A DNA stretch of 64,000 bases from Pseudomonas sp. Irchel 3E13 (GTDB lineage: Bacteria; Pseudomonadota; Gammaproteobacteria; Pseudomonadales; Pseudomonadaceae): the NCBI RefSeq assembly GCF_900187455.1, contig NZ_FYDX01000009.1:124001-188000 (forward strand), in the 5' to 3' direction. A program made the position numbers and the translations under genes. Below are positions 26,679 through 35,465 of the stretch, piece by piece; position 1 is the first letter of the stretch, and each line of letters opens with the position of its first letter. The notes under the pieces are model-generated. The model ran no database searches and was not told the origin of the DNA. It saw nothing but the letters and a program-made list of their open reading frames with translations.

Positions 26679-26858
26679 ATGAAGCGATCCCTGTGTCTTG
26701 TGCTGGTACTGTTGGCGGCCCAGTCCTGGGCGGCAATGGCGCCCTGGTACCGCTGGGAAAGCCAGGCCGATGGGCGTCTGGTGTGTTCGCAGCATTCGCC
26801 GGGCGAGGGTTGGAGGCAATTTGCCGGGCCCTTTAACAATGCCGGGTGCCGTCCCTGA
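26679..26858 (+). CDS. Small secreted protein between flgE and flgF
   Basis: 59-aa protein of unknown function. A signal peptide covers residues 1-18 (MKRSLCLVLVLLAAQSWA, cleavage after AQSWA or so). The mature 40 residues hold two cysteines (VCSQHS and AGCRP) and many aromatic residues (PWYRWES, GWRQFAGPF), suggesting one disulfide in the periplasm. CGGAGG gives a good RBS. It lies between the flgBCDE and flgFGHIJKL operons in the same direction. I do not recognise it as a named flagellar protein. Confidence 0.6.
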   Translation: MKRSLCLVLVLLAAQSWAAMAPWYRWESQADGRLVCSQHSPGEGWRQFAGPFNNAGCRP

Positions 26859-26876
26859 ATGTCCGGGGGCGGGATC

Positions 26877-26892
26877 TTGCCGCCAGCGGCAG
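26877..26892. promoter_or_regulatory. TTGCCGC-N2-GCGGCAG palindrome upstream of flgF
   Basis: TTGCCGC-CA-GCGGCAG with an extra TGCCGC half-site right after it (26895). It lies about 100 bases before the flgF -24 element and matches the motifs upstream of flgB and at 5454. Confidence 0.5.
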
Positions 26893-26987
26893 CCTGCCGC
26901 CGATAATTTGTCTTTCTCTCTCTCCCTGAAATGACCCTCAATCGACAAAACCCCGAAAACACTGGGCTTTTGCACTCACTGCATTAA

Positions 26988-27005
26988 TTGGTTCGAAAAT
27001 TGCTT
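26988..27005 (+). promoter_or_regulatory. Sigma-54 promoter of flgFGHIJKL
   Basis: TTGGTTCGAAAATTGCTT: GG at 26990-91 and GC at 27002-03, spaced by 10. TGGT at -24 replaces the usual TGGC; the -12 TTGC is perfect. The leader to the flgF GTG is about 50 bases. Confidence 0.8.
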
Positions 27006-27062
27006 CACCGTGCCAGAGCAGCGGTGAACGGCAAGTGTTCGCCAGCGCAGCGGAGGATGACT

Positions 27063-27803
27063 GTGGACAAGATGCTATACGTGGCCATGACCGGCGCCAG
27101 CCAGAACGCGCTGGCCCAGCGGGCCCACGCCAACAACCTGGCGAACATTTCCACCAGCGGTTTTCAGCGTGACCTGGAGCAGGCGCGTTCGATGCCGGTA
27201 TTCGGTGACAGCTTTCCGGCGCGGGCCTATGCCATGACCGAGCGTCCGGCGACCGATTTCAGCCCCGGTGCGTTGCAGGAAACCGGCCGTGACCTGGACG
27301 TTGCCATCGGCGGCGACGGCTTCATTGCCGTGCAGGCGCCCGACGGCAGCGAAGCCTATGTGCGTACCGCGAGCCTGAACATTGACGCCGTTGGCGTCCT
27401 GCGCGCCGGCAACGGCATGCCGGTGATGGGCAACGGTGGTCCGATCGCCGTGCCGCCAGAGCAGAAGGTCGAGATCGGCCAGGACGGCACCATCAGCATC
27501 CGCGCCATGGGCGAAGGCCCGCGGGTGATGGCCGAGGTCGACCGGATCAAGCTGGTCAACCCGGACCTGAAGACCATGACCAAGGGCCTCGATGGCCTGA
27601 TCCATACCAAGAGCGGCCAGCCCGCCGACGCCGATGCCAATGTGCAGGTGGTGTCCGGCTTCCTGGAAGCGAGCAACGTCAATGCCGTGGAAGAGATGAC
27701 CTCGGTCCTCGCCCTGGCCCGGCAGTTCGAACTGCACGTCAAGATGATGAACACGGCCAAGGAAGGCGACGAAGCCATGGCTCGGGTTTTGCAAATCAGC
27801 TAA
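27063..27803 (+). CDS. flgF: Flagellar distal-rod protein FlgF
   Basis: 246-aa proximal/distal rod junction subunit. It starts with GTG at 27063 (MDKMLYVAMTGASQNALAQR) preceded by GGAGGA; an earlier in-frame start would lie inside the sigma-54 promoter. Motif NNLANISTSGFQRDLEQA near residue 28, and C-terminal LARQFELHVKMMNTAKEGDE. First gene of the second rod-hook operon. Confidence 0.95.
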   Translation: MDKMLYVAMTGASQNALAQRAHANNLANISTSGFQRDLEQARSMPVFGDSFPARAYAMTERPATDFSPGALQETGRDLDVAIGGDGFIAVQAPDGSEAYVRTASLNIDAVGVLRAGNGMPVMGNGGPIAVPPEQKVEIGQDGTISIRAMGEGPRVMAEVDRIKLVNPDLKTMTKGLDGLIHTKSGQPADADANVQVVSGFLEASNVNAVEEMTSVLALARQFELHVKMMNTAKEGDEAMARVLQIS

Positions 27804-27848
27804 TTACACAGGCGTAGCGCCGTAAAACAGGCGTACGAGGAGAACAGC

Positions 27849-28634
27849 ATGCTTCCGGCTCTTTGGGTCAGTAAAACCGGTCTGTCCGCTCAGGACACCA
27901 ACCTCACCGTCATCTCCAACAACCTGGCGAACGTCTCGACCACCGGTTTCAAACGTGATCGCGCCGAGTTCCAGGACCTGCTCTATCAGGTCAAGCGCCA
28001 GCCAGGTGCCCAGTCGACCCAAGACAGCGAACTGCCGTCGGGTCTGCAGGTCGGTACCGGTGTGCGCATCGTCGGCACCCAGAAAAACTTCATGACCGGC
28101 AGCCTGCAAACCACCGAGAACCCGCTGGACCTCGCGGTCAACGGCCGTGGTTTCTTCCAGGTTCTGCAGCCGGATGGCACCGTTTCCTACACCCGTGACG
28201 GCACCTTCCACCTGAACTCCGATGGTCAGGTCGTTACTGCCAACGGCTTCGCCCTGGAGCCGGCTGTTGTCGTGCCGCCAGATGCGCAGACCTTCACCGT
28301 TGGCCAGGACGGCACTGTGTCGATCACCACCGCCGGCAGCCCTGCCGCACAGGTCATTGGCAACATCCAGACCGCCGACTTCATCAACCCGGCCGGCCTG
28401 CAGGCCATGGGTGGCAACCTGTTCCTGGAAACCGCCGCCAGCGGCGCGCCGCAGATCGGTACCCCGGGCCTCAACGGCTTCGGCACCACCCTGCAGCAGA
28501 CCCTGGAAAACTCCAACGTCAGCACTGTGGAAGAGTTGGTCAACATGATCACCACCCAGCGTGCCTACGAGATGAACTCCAAGGTCATTTCCACCGCTGA
28601 CCAGATGCTCTCGTACGTTACCCAGAACCTGTAA
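27849..28634 (+). CDS. flgG: Flagellar distal rod protein FlgG
   Basis: 261-aa distal rod subunit. Starts MLPALWVSKTGLSAQDTNLT with SNNLANVSTTGFKRDRAEFQ, and the FlgG-specific segment QVKRQPGAQSTQDSELPSGL. C-terminal VNMITTQRAYEMNSKVISTA. Standard length and position. Confidence 0.96.
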   Translation: MLPALWVSKTGLSAQDTNLTVISNNLANVSTTGFKRDRAEFQDLLYQVKRQPGAQSTQDSELPSGLQVGTGVRIVGTQKNFMTGSLQTTENPLDLAVNGRGFFQVLQPDGTVSYTRDGTFHLNSDGQVVTANGFALEPAVVVPPDAQTFTVGQDGTVSITTAGSPAAQVIGNIQTADFINPAGLQAMGGNLFLETAASGAPQIGTPGLNGFGTTLQQTLENSNVSTVEELVNMITTQRAYEMNSKVISTADQMLSYVTQNL

Positions 28635-28667
28635 TTGAAGTAGCTGTTACACCGTGAGGTCAGAGTC

Positions 28668-29363
28668 ATGAGCCGTTTGCTATCCGTATTCGCCCTGGGG
28701 GGGGCGGTGTTGCTGGCTGGTTGCGTCGCGCCGACGCCCAAGCCCAACGATCCGTACTACGCGCCGGTATTGCCGCGTACGCCCCTGCCGGCGGCGGCCA
28801 ACAACGGTTCGATCTACCAGGCCGGTTTCGAGCAGAACCTGTACAGCGACCGCAAGGCGTTCCGGGTCGGTGACATCATCACCATCACCCTGAACGAGCG
28901 CACCCAGGCCAGCAAGAACGCCAACTCGCAGATCGCCAAGAACAGCAATGCCGAGCTGGGCCTGACCTCGCTGTTCGGTTCGAGCCTGACCACCAACAAC
29001 CCGATCGGCAGCAACGACCTGAGCCTCAGCGCCGGCTACAGCGGCGACCGCACCACCAAGGGCGACAGCAAGGCGGCCCAGGGCAACACCCTGACCGGCT
29101 CGATCACTGTCACCGTGGCCGACGTGCTGCCCAACGGCATCATTGCCGTGCGCGGCGAGAAGTGGATGACGCTCAATACCGGTGACGAACTGGTACGCAT
29201 CGCCGGCATGGTTCGCGCCGACGACATCGCCACTGACAACACCGTGCCGTCGACCCGGGTCGCCGATGCGCGCATCACCTATTCGGGAACCGGTTCCTTC
29301 GCCGACGCCAGCCAGCCGGGATGGTTCGACCGCTTCTTCCTCAGCCCGCTTTTCCCGTTCTAG
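28668..29363 (+). CDS. flgH: Flagellar L-ring lipoprotein FlgH
   Basis: 231-aa outer membrane lipoprotein forming the L ring. The lipobox LLAGC puts the lipidated cysteine at C19. FRVGDIITITLNERTQASKN and the C-terminal DRFFLSPLFPF motif are typical. Thirty-three bases after flgG. Confidence 0.95.
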   Translation: MSRLLSVFALGGAVLLAGCVAPTPKPNDPYYAPVLPRTPLPAAANNGSIYQAGFEQNLYSDRKAFRVGDIITITLNERTQASKNANSQIAKNSNAELGLTSLFGSSLTTNNPIGSNDLSLSAGYSGDRTTKGDSKAAQGNTLTGSITVTVADVLPNGIIAVRGEKWMTLNTGDELVRIAGMVRADDIATDNTVPSTRVADARITYSGTGSFADASQPGWFDRFFLSPLFPF

Positions 29364-29369
29364 GTCCGG

Positions 29370-30485
29370 ATGCCCATGTTCAACTTCAAGCAACTGCTTG
29401 CCGCGACCCTTCTGCTCAGTGCGGCGTTCAGCGCCCACGCCGAGCGCCTGAAGGACATCGCCAGCATTTCCGGCGTGCGCTCCAACCAGTTGATTGGTTA
29501 CGGCCTGGTCGTGGGCCTGAACGGTACGGGTGACCAGACCACTCAGACCCCGTTCACCCTGCAGACCTTCAACAACATGCTCTCGCAGTTCGGCATCAAG
29601 GTGCCGGCCGGCTCGGGCAACGTGCAGTTGAAAAACGTCGCTGCGGTGTCGATTCATGCCGACCTGCCGCCCTTCGCCAAGCCCGGTCAGGTGGTCGACA
29701 TCACCGTGTCCTCCATCGGTAACTCCAAGAGCCTGCGCGGCGGCAGCCTGCTGATGACGCCGCTCAAGGGTATCGACGGCAACGTCTACGCCATCGCCCA
29801 GGGCAACCTGGTGGTGGGCGGTTTTGACGCCGAAGGTCGCGACGGCTCGAAGATCACCGTCAACGTGCCGTCGGCCGGTCGCATTCCCGGCGGTGCCTCG
29901 GTGGAGCGGGCCGTGCCGAGCGGTTTCAACCAGGGCAACAGCCTGACCCTGAACCTCAACCGTCCGGACTTCACCACGGCCAAGCGTATCGTCGACAAGG
30001 TCAACGAGCTGCTCGGCCCGGGTGTTGCCCAGGCGGTGGATGGCGGTTCGGTGCGGGTCACCGCGCCGCTGGATCCGGGGCAGCGGGTCGATTACCTGTC
30101 GATCCTTGAGAACCTGGAGATCGATCCGGGTCAGGCGGTGGCCAAGGTCATCATCAACTCGCGTACCGGCACCATCGTCATCGGGCAGAACGTCAAGGTG
30201 TCGCCGGCCGCAGTGACCCACGGCAGCCTGACCGTGACCATCACCGAAGACCCGATCGTCAGCCAACCGGGCGCGTTCTCCAACGGCCAGACTGCCGTGG
30301 TGCCGCGCTCGCGGGTCAATGCCGAGCAGGAAGCCAAGCCGATGTTCAAGTTCGGTCCGGGCACCACGCTTGACGAGATCGTCCGTGCCGTCAACCAGGT
30401 CGGCGCCGCGCCGAGCGACCTGATGGCAATCCTCGAAGCCCTGAAACAGGCCGGCGCCTTGCAGGCCGACCTGATCGTGATCTGA
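29370..30485 (+). CDS. flgI: Flagellar P-ring protein FlgI
   Basis: About 371-aa periplasmic ring subunit with a cleavable signal peptide (FNFKQLLAATLLLSAAFS then AHA/E). Family motifs RLKDIASISGVRSNQLIGYG and GLNGTGDQT. Two start codons are close, ATG 29370 and ATG 29376; the second gives a more usual signal peptide. It is chaperoned by FlgA. The gap to flgH is 6 bases. Confidence 0.96.
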   Translation: MPMFNFKQLLAATLLLSAAFSAHAERLKDIASISGVRSNQLIGYGLVVGLNGTGDQTTQTPFTLQTFNNMLSQFGIKVPAGSGNVQLKNVAAVSIHADLPPFAKPGQVVDITVSSIGNSKSLRGGSLLMTPLKGIDGNVYAIAQGNLVVGGFDAEGRDGSKITVNVPSAGRIPGGASVERAVPSGFNQGNSLTLNLNRPDFTTAKRIVDKVNELLGPGVAQAVDGGSVRVTAPLDPGQRVDYLSILENLEIDPGQAVAKVIINSRTGTIVIGQNVKVSPAAVTHGSLTVTITEDPIVSQPGAFSNGQTAVVPRSRVNAEQEAKPMFKFGPGTTLDEIVRAVNQVGAAPSDLMAILEALKQAGALQADLIVI

Positions 30486-30497
30486 GGCCTCGCGCGT

Positions 30498-31700
30498 ATG
30501 GACATGCCAAAAAGCACCAACTACAGCGCCACCGACAGCGGTGCCTACACCGACCTCAATCGCCTCAACTCGATGAAGGTCGGCGACCGCGACAGCGAAG
30601 GCAACCTGCGCAAGGTGGCGCAGGAATTCGAGTCGTTGTTCCTCAACGAAATGCTCAAGTCCGTGCGTTCGGCCACCGATGTGCTGGCCAAGGACAACCC
30701 GCTCAACACCGAGACCACCAAGCAGTACCAGCAGATGTACGACCAGCAACTGTCGGTCAGCCTGTCCCGCGAGGGCGGCGGCATTGGTCTGCAGGATGTG
30801 CTGATGCGCCAGTTGTCCAAGCAGAAGGGTGTGAGCGTCAACACCAGCCCGTTCCCGCGGGTCGATGTGCAGCAGCGTGCGCTGTGGGCGAGCAAAGTGG
30901 CCGAGCCGGTGCGCAATGCCGAAGAAACCGGCACCACCCGCAACGATGTGGCCGCGCTCAACTCCCGGCGCCTGGCGTTGCCGGGCAAGCTTACCGACCG
31001 CCTGCTGGCCGGTATCGTGCCGTCGGCCGATGCCGCCGCGGCAACCACCAATACCGCGGCATTGCCGCAGCGCACCACGGCGATGACCGATGCCGTGATC
31101 AAGGGCGACTGGGAGCCGGCGCAGACGTTCGCCGCACCCGGCGCGATGCGCATCTATGGCCGTGCCGTGGCCCAGCCACCGCTGGCGCCGGCGCAGAAAG
31201 CGTTCTCGTCCAGCGACGAATTCGTCAGCACCATGCTGCCGATGGCCGAGCAGGCCGCCAAGCGCATCGGTATCGATCCGCGTTACCTGGTGGCTCAGGC
31301 TGCGCTGGAAACCGGCTGGGGCAAGTCGGTCATGCGCTCCTCCGATGGCAGCAGCAGCCACAACCTGTTCGGCATCAAGGCCACCGGTAACTGGCAGGGC
31401 GATTCGGCGCGGGCGATCACCAGCGAATTCCGCGACGGCCAGTTCGTCAAGGAAACGGCGGCGTTCCGTTCCTACGATTCCTATCAGGACAGCTTCCACG
31501 ATCTGGTCAGCCTGTTGCAGAACAACAGCCGCTATCAAGAAGCGGTGAAGTCGGCCGATAACCCAGAACAGTTTGTGCGAGAGCTGCAAAAAGCCGGGTA
31601 TGCAACCGACCCGGCCTACGCCAGCAAGATCTCGCAGATCGCAAAACAGATGAAGTCGTACGATAGCTACGCGGCGATTGGCGCAACTACGAAACTATAA
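30498..31700 (+). CDS. flgJ: Rod-cap/peptidoglycan hydrolase FlgJ
   Basis: 400-aa bifunctional protein. The N-terminal half (about 1-110) is the rod-cap domain (QEFESLFLNEMLKSVRSATD). An Ala/Pro-rich linker spans 140-235. The C-terminal half (about 240-395) is a glucosaminidase/muramidase domain with catalytic glutamate in AALETGWGKS and motif NLFGIKATG. It locally opens the peptidoglycan for the rod. Starts right after flgI. Confidence 0.95.
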   Translation: MDMPKSTNYSATDSGAYTDLNRLNSMKVGDRDSEGNLRKVAQEFESLFLNEMLKSVRSATDVLAKDNPLNTETTKQYQQMYDQQLSVSLSREGGGIGLQDVLMRQLSKQKGVSVNTSPFPRVDVQQRALWASKVAEPVRNAEETGTTRNDVAALNSRRLALPGKLTDRLLAGIVPSADAAAATTNTAALPQRTTAMTDAVIKGDWEPAQTFAAPGAMRIYGRAVAQPPLAPAQKAFSSSDEFVSTMLPMAEQAAKRIGIDPRYLVAQAALETGWGKSVMRSSDGSSSHNLFGIKATGNWQGDSARAITSEFRDGQFVKETAAFRSYDSYQDSFHDLVSLLQNNSRYQEAVKSADNPEQFVRELQKAGYATDPAYASKISQIAKQMKSYDSYAAIGATTKL

Positions 31701-31710
31701 GGTTTGAACC

Positions 31711-33768
31711 ATGGCGAGTTTGATCAGTATCGGGATGTCGGGGCTTGGGGCCGCTCAATCGGGGCTGCATACCACGGGTAACAACATCGCCAATGCCGAT
31801 GTGGCGGGCTATTCGCGCCAGCAGAACGTCCAGACCACTAACGGCTCGGTCCGCTATGGCCAGGTGTTCATCGGTACCGGTACCACCCTGGCTGACGTGC
31901 GCCGGGTGTACAACGCCTTCCTCGACAACCAGTTGCAGACCAGCACCTCGCTCAACAGCGATGCCGCGTCGTACCTGAGCCAGATCACCTCGGTGGACAA
32001 CCTGCTGTCCGACGCCAACACCGGTGTCACCGGCGCGTTGACTAACTTCTTCACGTCGCTGCAGGGCCTTTCCGCCAAGCCCAACGACGATGCTTCGCGG
32101 CAGTTGCTGCTGACCAACGCGCAGAACCTGACCAACCGCTTCAACACCATCGCCGCGCAGTTCAAGGAACAGAACAGCAACATCAACGGCAACCTGAAGT
32201 CGATGACCGAACAGGTCAACAACCTGGCCAAGACCGTTGCTTCGCTCAACGACCAGATCGCCAAGGTGGCGGCCCTCAATGGCCAGCCCAACGACCTGAT
32301 GGACCAGCGCGACGAGACCGTTCGCCAACTGTCCGAGCTGGTAGGCGTGCAGACCAGCCAGCGCAACGGCAATATCGACATCACCCTGGCCAACGGCCAG
32401 TCGCTGGTACTGGGCACTTCAGTCAACACCCTCAGCACCGTGACCAGCACCACCGACCCGAGCCAGGTGTCGATCAAGCTCAGCTACAACAACTCCTTCG
32501 TCGATGTGACCAACTCCCTGACCGGTGGCGAAATCGGCGGTCTGCTGCGCTATCGCACCGAGACCCTGGTGCCTGCGCAGAACGAGATTGGTCGTATCGC
32601 GCTGGTCATGGCCGAGAAGATGAACTCGCAGCTGGCCCAGGGCATCGACAAGAACGGCGAGTTCGGCGCGGCCTTGTTCAGCGACATCAACAGCGCGGCG
32701 GCGATGGTCGGGCGCAGCATTGCCATGACCGGCAACGATGCCACCTCGACCAACCTCAACGTGGTGATCAAGGACACTGGCCGGCTGACCACCAGCGACT
32801 ACCAGGTGACCATCACCGACCAGCCGACCGCGGGCAGTTTCATCGTTCGCAAGCTGCCCGATAACACCAACATGGGCACCTTCAACATCAATGACGATCC
32901 GCCCGCAGTGATCGACGGCTTCAGCCTCGACCTGAACGGCGGTACGGTCAAAGCCGGCGACAGCTTCAAGATCACCCCGACCCGCAACGCTGCCGCGTCC
33001 CTCGAAGTGGTGATGACCGACTCCAAGCGCCTGGCCGTGGCCGCGCCGCTGACGGCGACGACCGGTGGCAGCAACACTGGTACCGGCGTGATCACCCAGC
33101 CGGTGCTGAAATCGGTGCTGGATATCGCCGACCCGGCCCAGCGCCTGGAATTGCAGAACGGCATCAAGTACTCGACGCCGGTGCGCCTGGTGTTCGGTGA
33201 TGAATCCGTCAGCCCGCAGACCTACTCGGTGGTCGACTCCAAGGGCGACCCGATTGGCAGCGGCACGTTCGTGCCTGGCCAGAACAACACCCTGCAGATC
33301 AACGTACCGATGGTCGATGCCAACGGCGCGGCAATCGTCGATGGCAACAACGTTCAGAAGACCTTCAGCTTCCAGATCGATGTCGCCGGCTCGCCGAAGA
33401 AAAACGACAGCTACAGCGTTGCCCTGACCGGCGCAGGTTCCTCGGACAACCGTAACGGCCTGTCGCTGCTCGAACTGCAAAAAGCCCAGACCGTCGATGT
33501 CGGCAGCGCCACCAAGGGCGTGAGCCTGACCGATGCCTACGGCAAGCTGGTGGAGAGCGTTGGCGCCAAGACCAAGCAGGCGCAGATGGACAGTTCGGCG
33601 ACCACCGCCATCCTGACCCAGGCCAAGGCTTCCCGCGACTCGCTGTCTGGCGTGCAACTGGATGAAGAAGCCGGCAACCTGGTCAAGTACCAGCAGTACT
33701 ACACCGCCTCGTCGCAGATCATCAAAGCGGCGCAGGAAATGTTCTCCACGCTGATCAGTGCTCTTTAA
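31711..33768 (+). CDS. flgK: Hook-filament junction protein FlgK
   Basis: 685-aa HAP1. Terminal axial domains: MASLISIGMSGLGAAQSGLH and NNIANADVAGYSRQQNVQT at the N-terminus, and LVKYQQYYTASSQIIKAAQE at the C-terminus. The middle, about residues 340-590, is an enlarged variable region. Export is helped by FlgN. Ten bases after flgJ. Confidence 0.95.
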   Translation: MASLISIGMSGLGAAQSGLHTTGNNIANADVAGYSRQQNVQTTNGSVRYGQVFIGTGTTLADVRRVYNAFLDNQLQTSTSLNSDAASYLSQITSVDNLLSDANTGVTGALTNFFTSLQGLSAKPNDDASRQLLLTNAQNLTNRFNTIAAQFKEQNSNINGNLKSMTEQVNNLAKTVASLNDQIAKVAALNGQPNDLMDQRDETVRQLSELVGVQTSQRNGNIDITLANGQSLVLGTSVNTLSTVTSTTDPSQVSIKLSYNNSFVDVTNSLTGGEIGGLLRYRTETLVPAQNEIGRIALVMAEKMNSQLAQGIDKNGEFGAALFSDINSAAAMVGRSIAMTGNDATSTNLNVVIKDTGRLTTSDYQVTITDQPTAGSFIVRKLPDNTNMGTFNINDDPPAVIDGFSLDLNGGTVKAGDSFKITPTRNAAASLEVVMTDSKRLAVAAPLTATTGGSNTGTGVITQPVLKSVLDIADPAQRLELQNGIKYSTPVRLVFGDESVSPQTYSVVDSKGDPIGSGTFVPGQNNTLQINVPMVDANGAAIVDGNNVQKTFSFQIDVAGSPKKNDSYSVALTGAGSSDNRNGLSLLELQKAQTVDVGSATKGVSLTDAYGKLVESVGAKTKQAQMDSSATTAILTQAKASRDSLSGVQLDEEAGNLVKYQQYYTASSQIIKAAQEMFSTLISAL

Positions 33769-33781
33769 GGAGTCGTAGACC

Positions 33782-35350
33782 GTGCGTATCTCTACTTCCC
33801 AGTATTACGAAACCAGCGCTTCCAACTATCAGCGGAACTACTCCAACGTGGTGAAGACCGGCGAAGAGGCCAGCGACCTGATCCGCGTGCGTACCGCCGC
33901 CGATGATCCGGTGGGCGCGGCCCGTCTGCTGCAACTCGATCACCAGAGTTCGATGCTGGCCCAGTACGACACCAACACCGGCATGATTCGCAACAGCTTG
34001 AGTCAGTCCGAGACCACGCTCAACTCGATCAACACCATCCTGCAGCGGGTCAATGAACTGGCGCTGGGCGCGGGTAACGCAGGCTTCACTGACACCGAGC
34101 GTAAAGCCACGGCCACCGAACTGGGCAAGCTCGAAGACCAGCTGCTGAGCCTGATGAACACCCGCGATGAGAACGGTCAGTACCTGTTCTCCGGTTCCAA
34201 GGGTGATACCCAGCCGTTCGTGCGCAACGCCGATGGCACCTATACCTATCAGGGCGACCAGACTCAACTGCAACTGCAGGTCGGCGACATGCTGACCATG
34301 GCCGGCAACGACAGCGGCTGGGCGACTTTCCAGCAGGCGCTGAACACCAGCCGCACGCAGACCACCGTCACCTCGCCGACCAACCCTGCGGATGTACGGG
34401 TGGCGCTGTCCAATGGCCAGGTGTCCGCTGATATCAACTACAACGATGCGTTCCGTGCCAACGAACCTTACGTCATCACCATGGTCAGCCCGACCCAATT
34501 CTCGATCAAGGACCAGGCGGGCAACGACTACACCTCCGAGGCCAGCGGCAACGGCGTGTTCGACTCGACCACCCCCGGCGGGGTCGCGGTGAGCTTCCGC
34601 GGTGTTGACCTGAAGTTGAACTTCAACCTGCAGAGCGGCGAGAGCGATGCGTTGATCACGGGTCACCAGTTCACCCTGCAGTCCAAGCCGGATACCATCA
34701 CCGGCACCGCAAGCCCAGGCAACGGCTCCGGCGTACAGATGACCGGTACCTCGGTGGTCGACGCGGACCTCTATGCCAAGTCCTTCCCGGAAGGCGCGGT
34801 GATCAAGTTCACCACTGGCGGCAACTATGAGCTTTATGCCCAGCCGCTGTCCGCCGGCAGCCGTCCGGTCGCCAACGGTACGGTGGCGGCGGGTGCTACC
34901 TCCATCACCGCTGCCGGGGTCAAGTTCGATTTTAGCGCTACGCCGGTCGACGGTGAGCAGTACAGCGTGACGGTCAACAAGCACCATACGCAGAACATTC
35001 TCGACACCGTCAGCCAGTTGCGCCAAGCGCTGGAAAAACCCATCGACGGCAGCGAAAAGGCCTCGCAACAACTGCGCGCCGCACTCGACTCGGCCATCGC
35101 CAACGTCAGTAGCGGACAGAACCAGTTGGCCTACACCGTCACCTCGATCGGTGCACGGGGCAAGGCGCTGGACCTGCAGGAGCTGGCCAACGAGAGCCTG
35201 AGCATCGCCAACTCCAGCACCCAGTCGTCGATTCGTGATTCCGATCCGGCCGAAGTGATGACCCGCCTGACCCTGCAAAAGACTATGCTTGAAGCCTCGC
35301 AAATGGCCTTCAGCCGCGTTAGCCAGTTGAGCCTGTTCAAGGTTCTGTAA
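33782..35350 (+). CDS. flgL: Hook-filament junction protein FlgL
   Basis: 522-aa HAP3, beginning with GTG 33782 (MRISTSQYYETSASNYQRNY) after TAAGGAG. It is clearly longer than the about 317-aa enterobacterial form, because of an expanded central domain (about 190-430) with alternating Gly/Thr beta-like stretches. The C-terminal MTRLTLQKTMLEASQMAFSR packs against the N-terminus. Last gene of the operon; a GC hairpin follows. Confidence 0.94.
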   Translation: MRISTSQYYETSASNYQRNYSNVVKTGEEASDLIRVRTAADDPVGAARLLQLDHQSSMLAQYDTNTGMIRNSLSQSETTLNSINTILQRVNELALGAGNAGFTDTERKATATELGKLEDQLLSLMNTRDENGQYLFSGSKGDTQPFVRNADGTYTYQGDQTQLQLQVGDMLTMAGNDSGWATFQQALNTSRTQTTVTSPTNPADVRVALSNGQVSADINYNDAFRANEPYVITMVSPTQFSIKDQAGNDYTSEASGNGVFDSTTPGGVAVSFRGVDLKLNFNLQSGESDALITGHQFTLQSKPDTITGTASPGNGSGVQMTGTSVVDADLYAKSFPEGAVIKFTTGGNYELYAQPLSAGSRPVANGTVAAGATSITAAGVKFDFSATPVDGEQYSVTVNKHHTQNILDTVSQLRQALEKPIDGSEKASQQLRAALDSAIANVSSGQNQLAYTVTSIGARGKALDLQELANESLSIANSSTQSSIRDSDPAEVMTRLTLQKTMLEASQMAFSRVSQLSLFKVL

Positions 35351-35360
35351 CTGCTGCATG

Positions 35361-35390
35361 CCCGCCGTCCCGTTCGTTCGGGGCGGCGGG
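35361..35390 (+). terminator. Hairpin after flgL
   Basis: CCCGCCGTCCC (35361-35371) pairs with GGGGCGGCGGG (35380-35390), one G-U. There is no clear T-run, so it may slow rather than end transcription into the glycosylation island. Confidence 0.5.
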
Positions 35391-35465
35391 TCGCTTCCCT
35401 TATCCCCACGGTCCAGACTGTTCTGAATTTCCTCCGAGGGCAGTCACCGGTCGAGAGTCTTCGTC

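Noticed and set aside
26895..26902. GCCGATAA, a perfect FliA -10 octamer upstream of flgF
   Set aside because: No TAAAG-like -35 lies 11 bases before it; the GCCG is part of the TTGCCGC repeat. The sigma-54 element at 26988 explains flgF better.
28680..31589. 969-codon open frame antisense to flgH-flgJ
   Set aside because: Shadow of three conserved flagellar genes; no domain seen.
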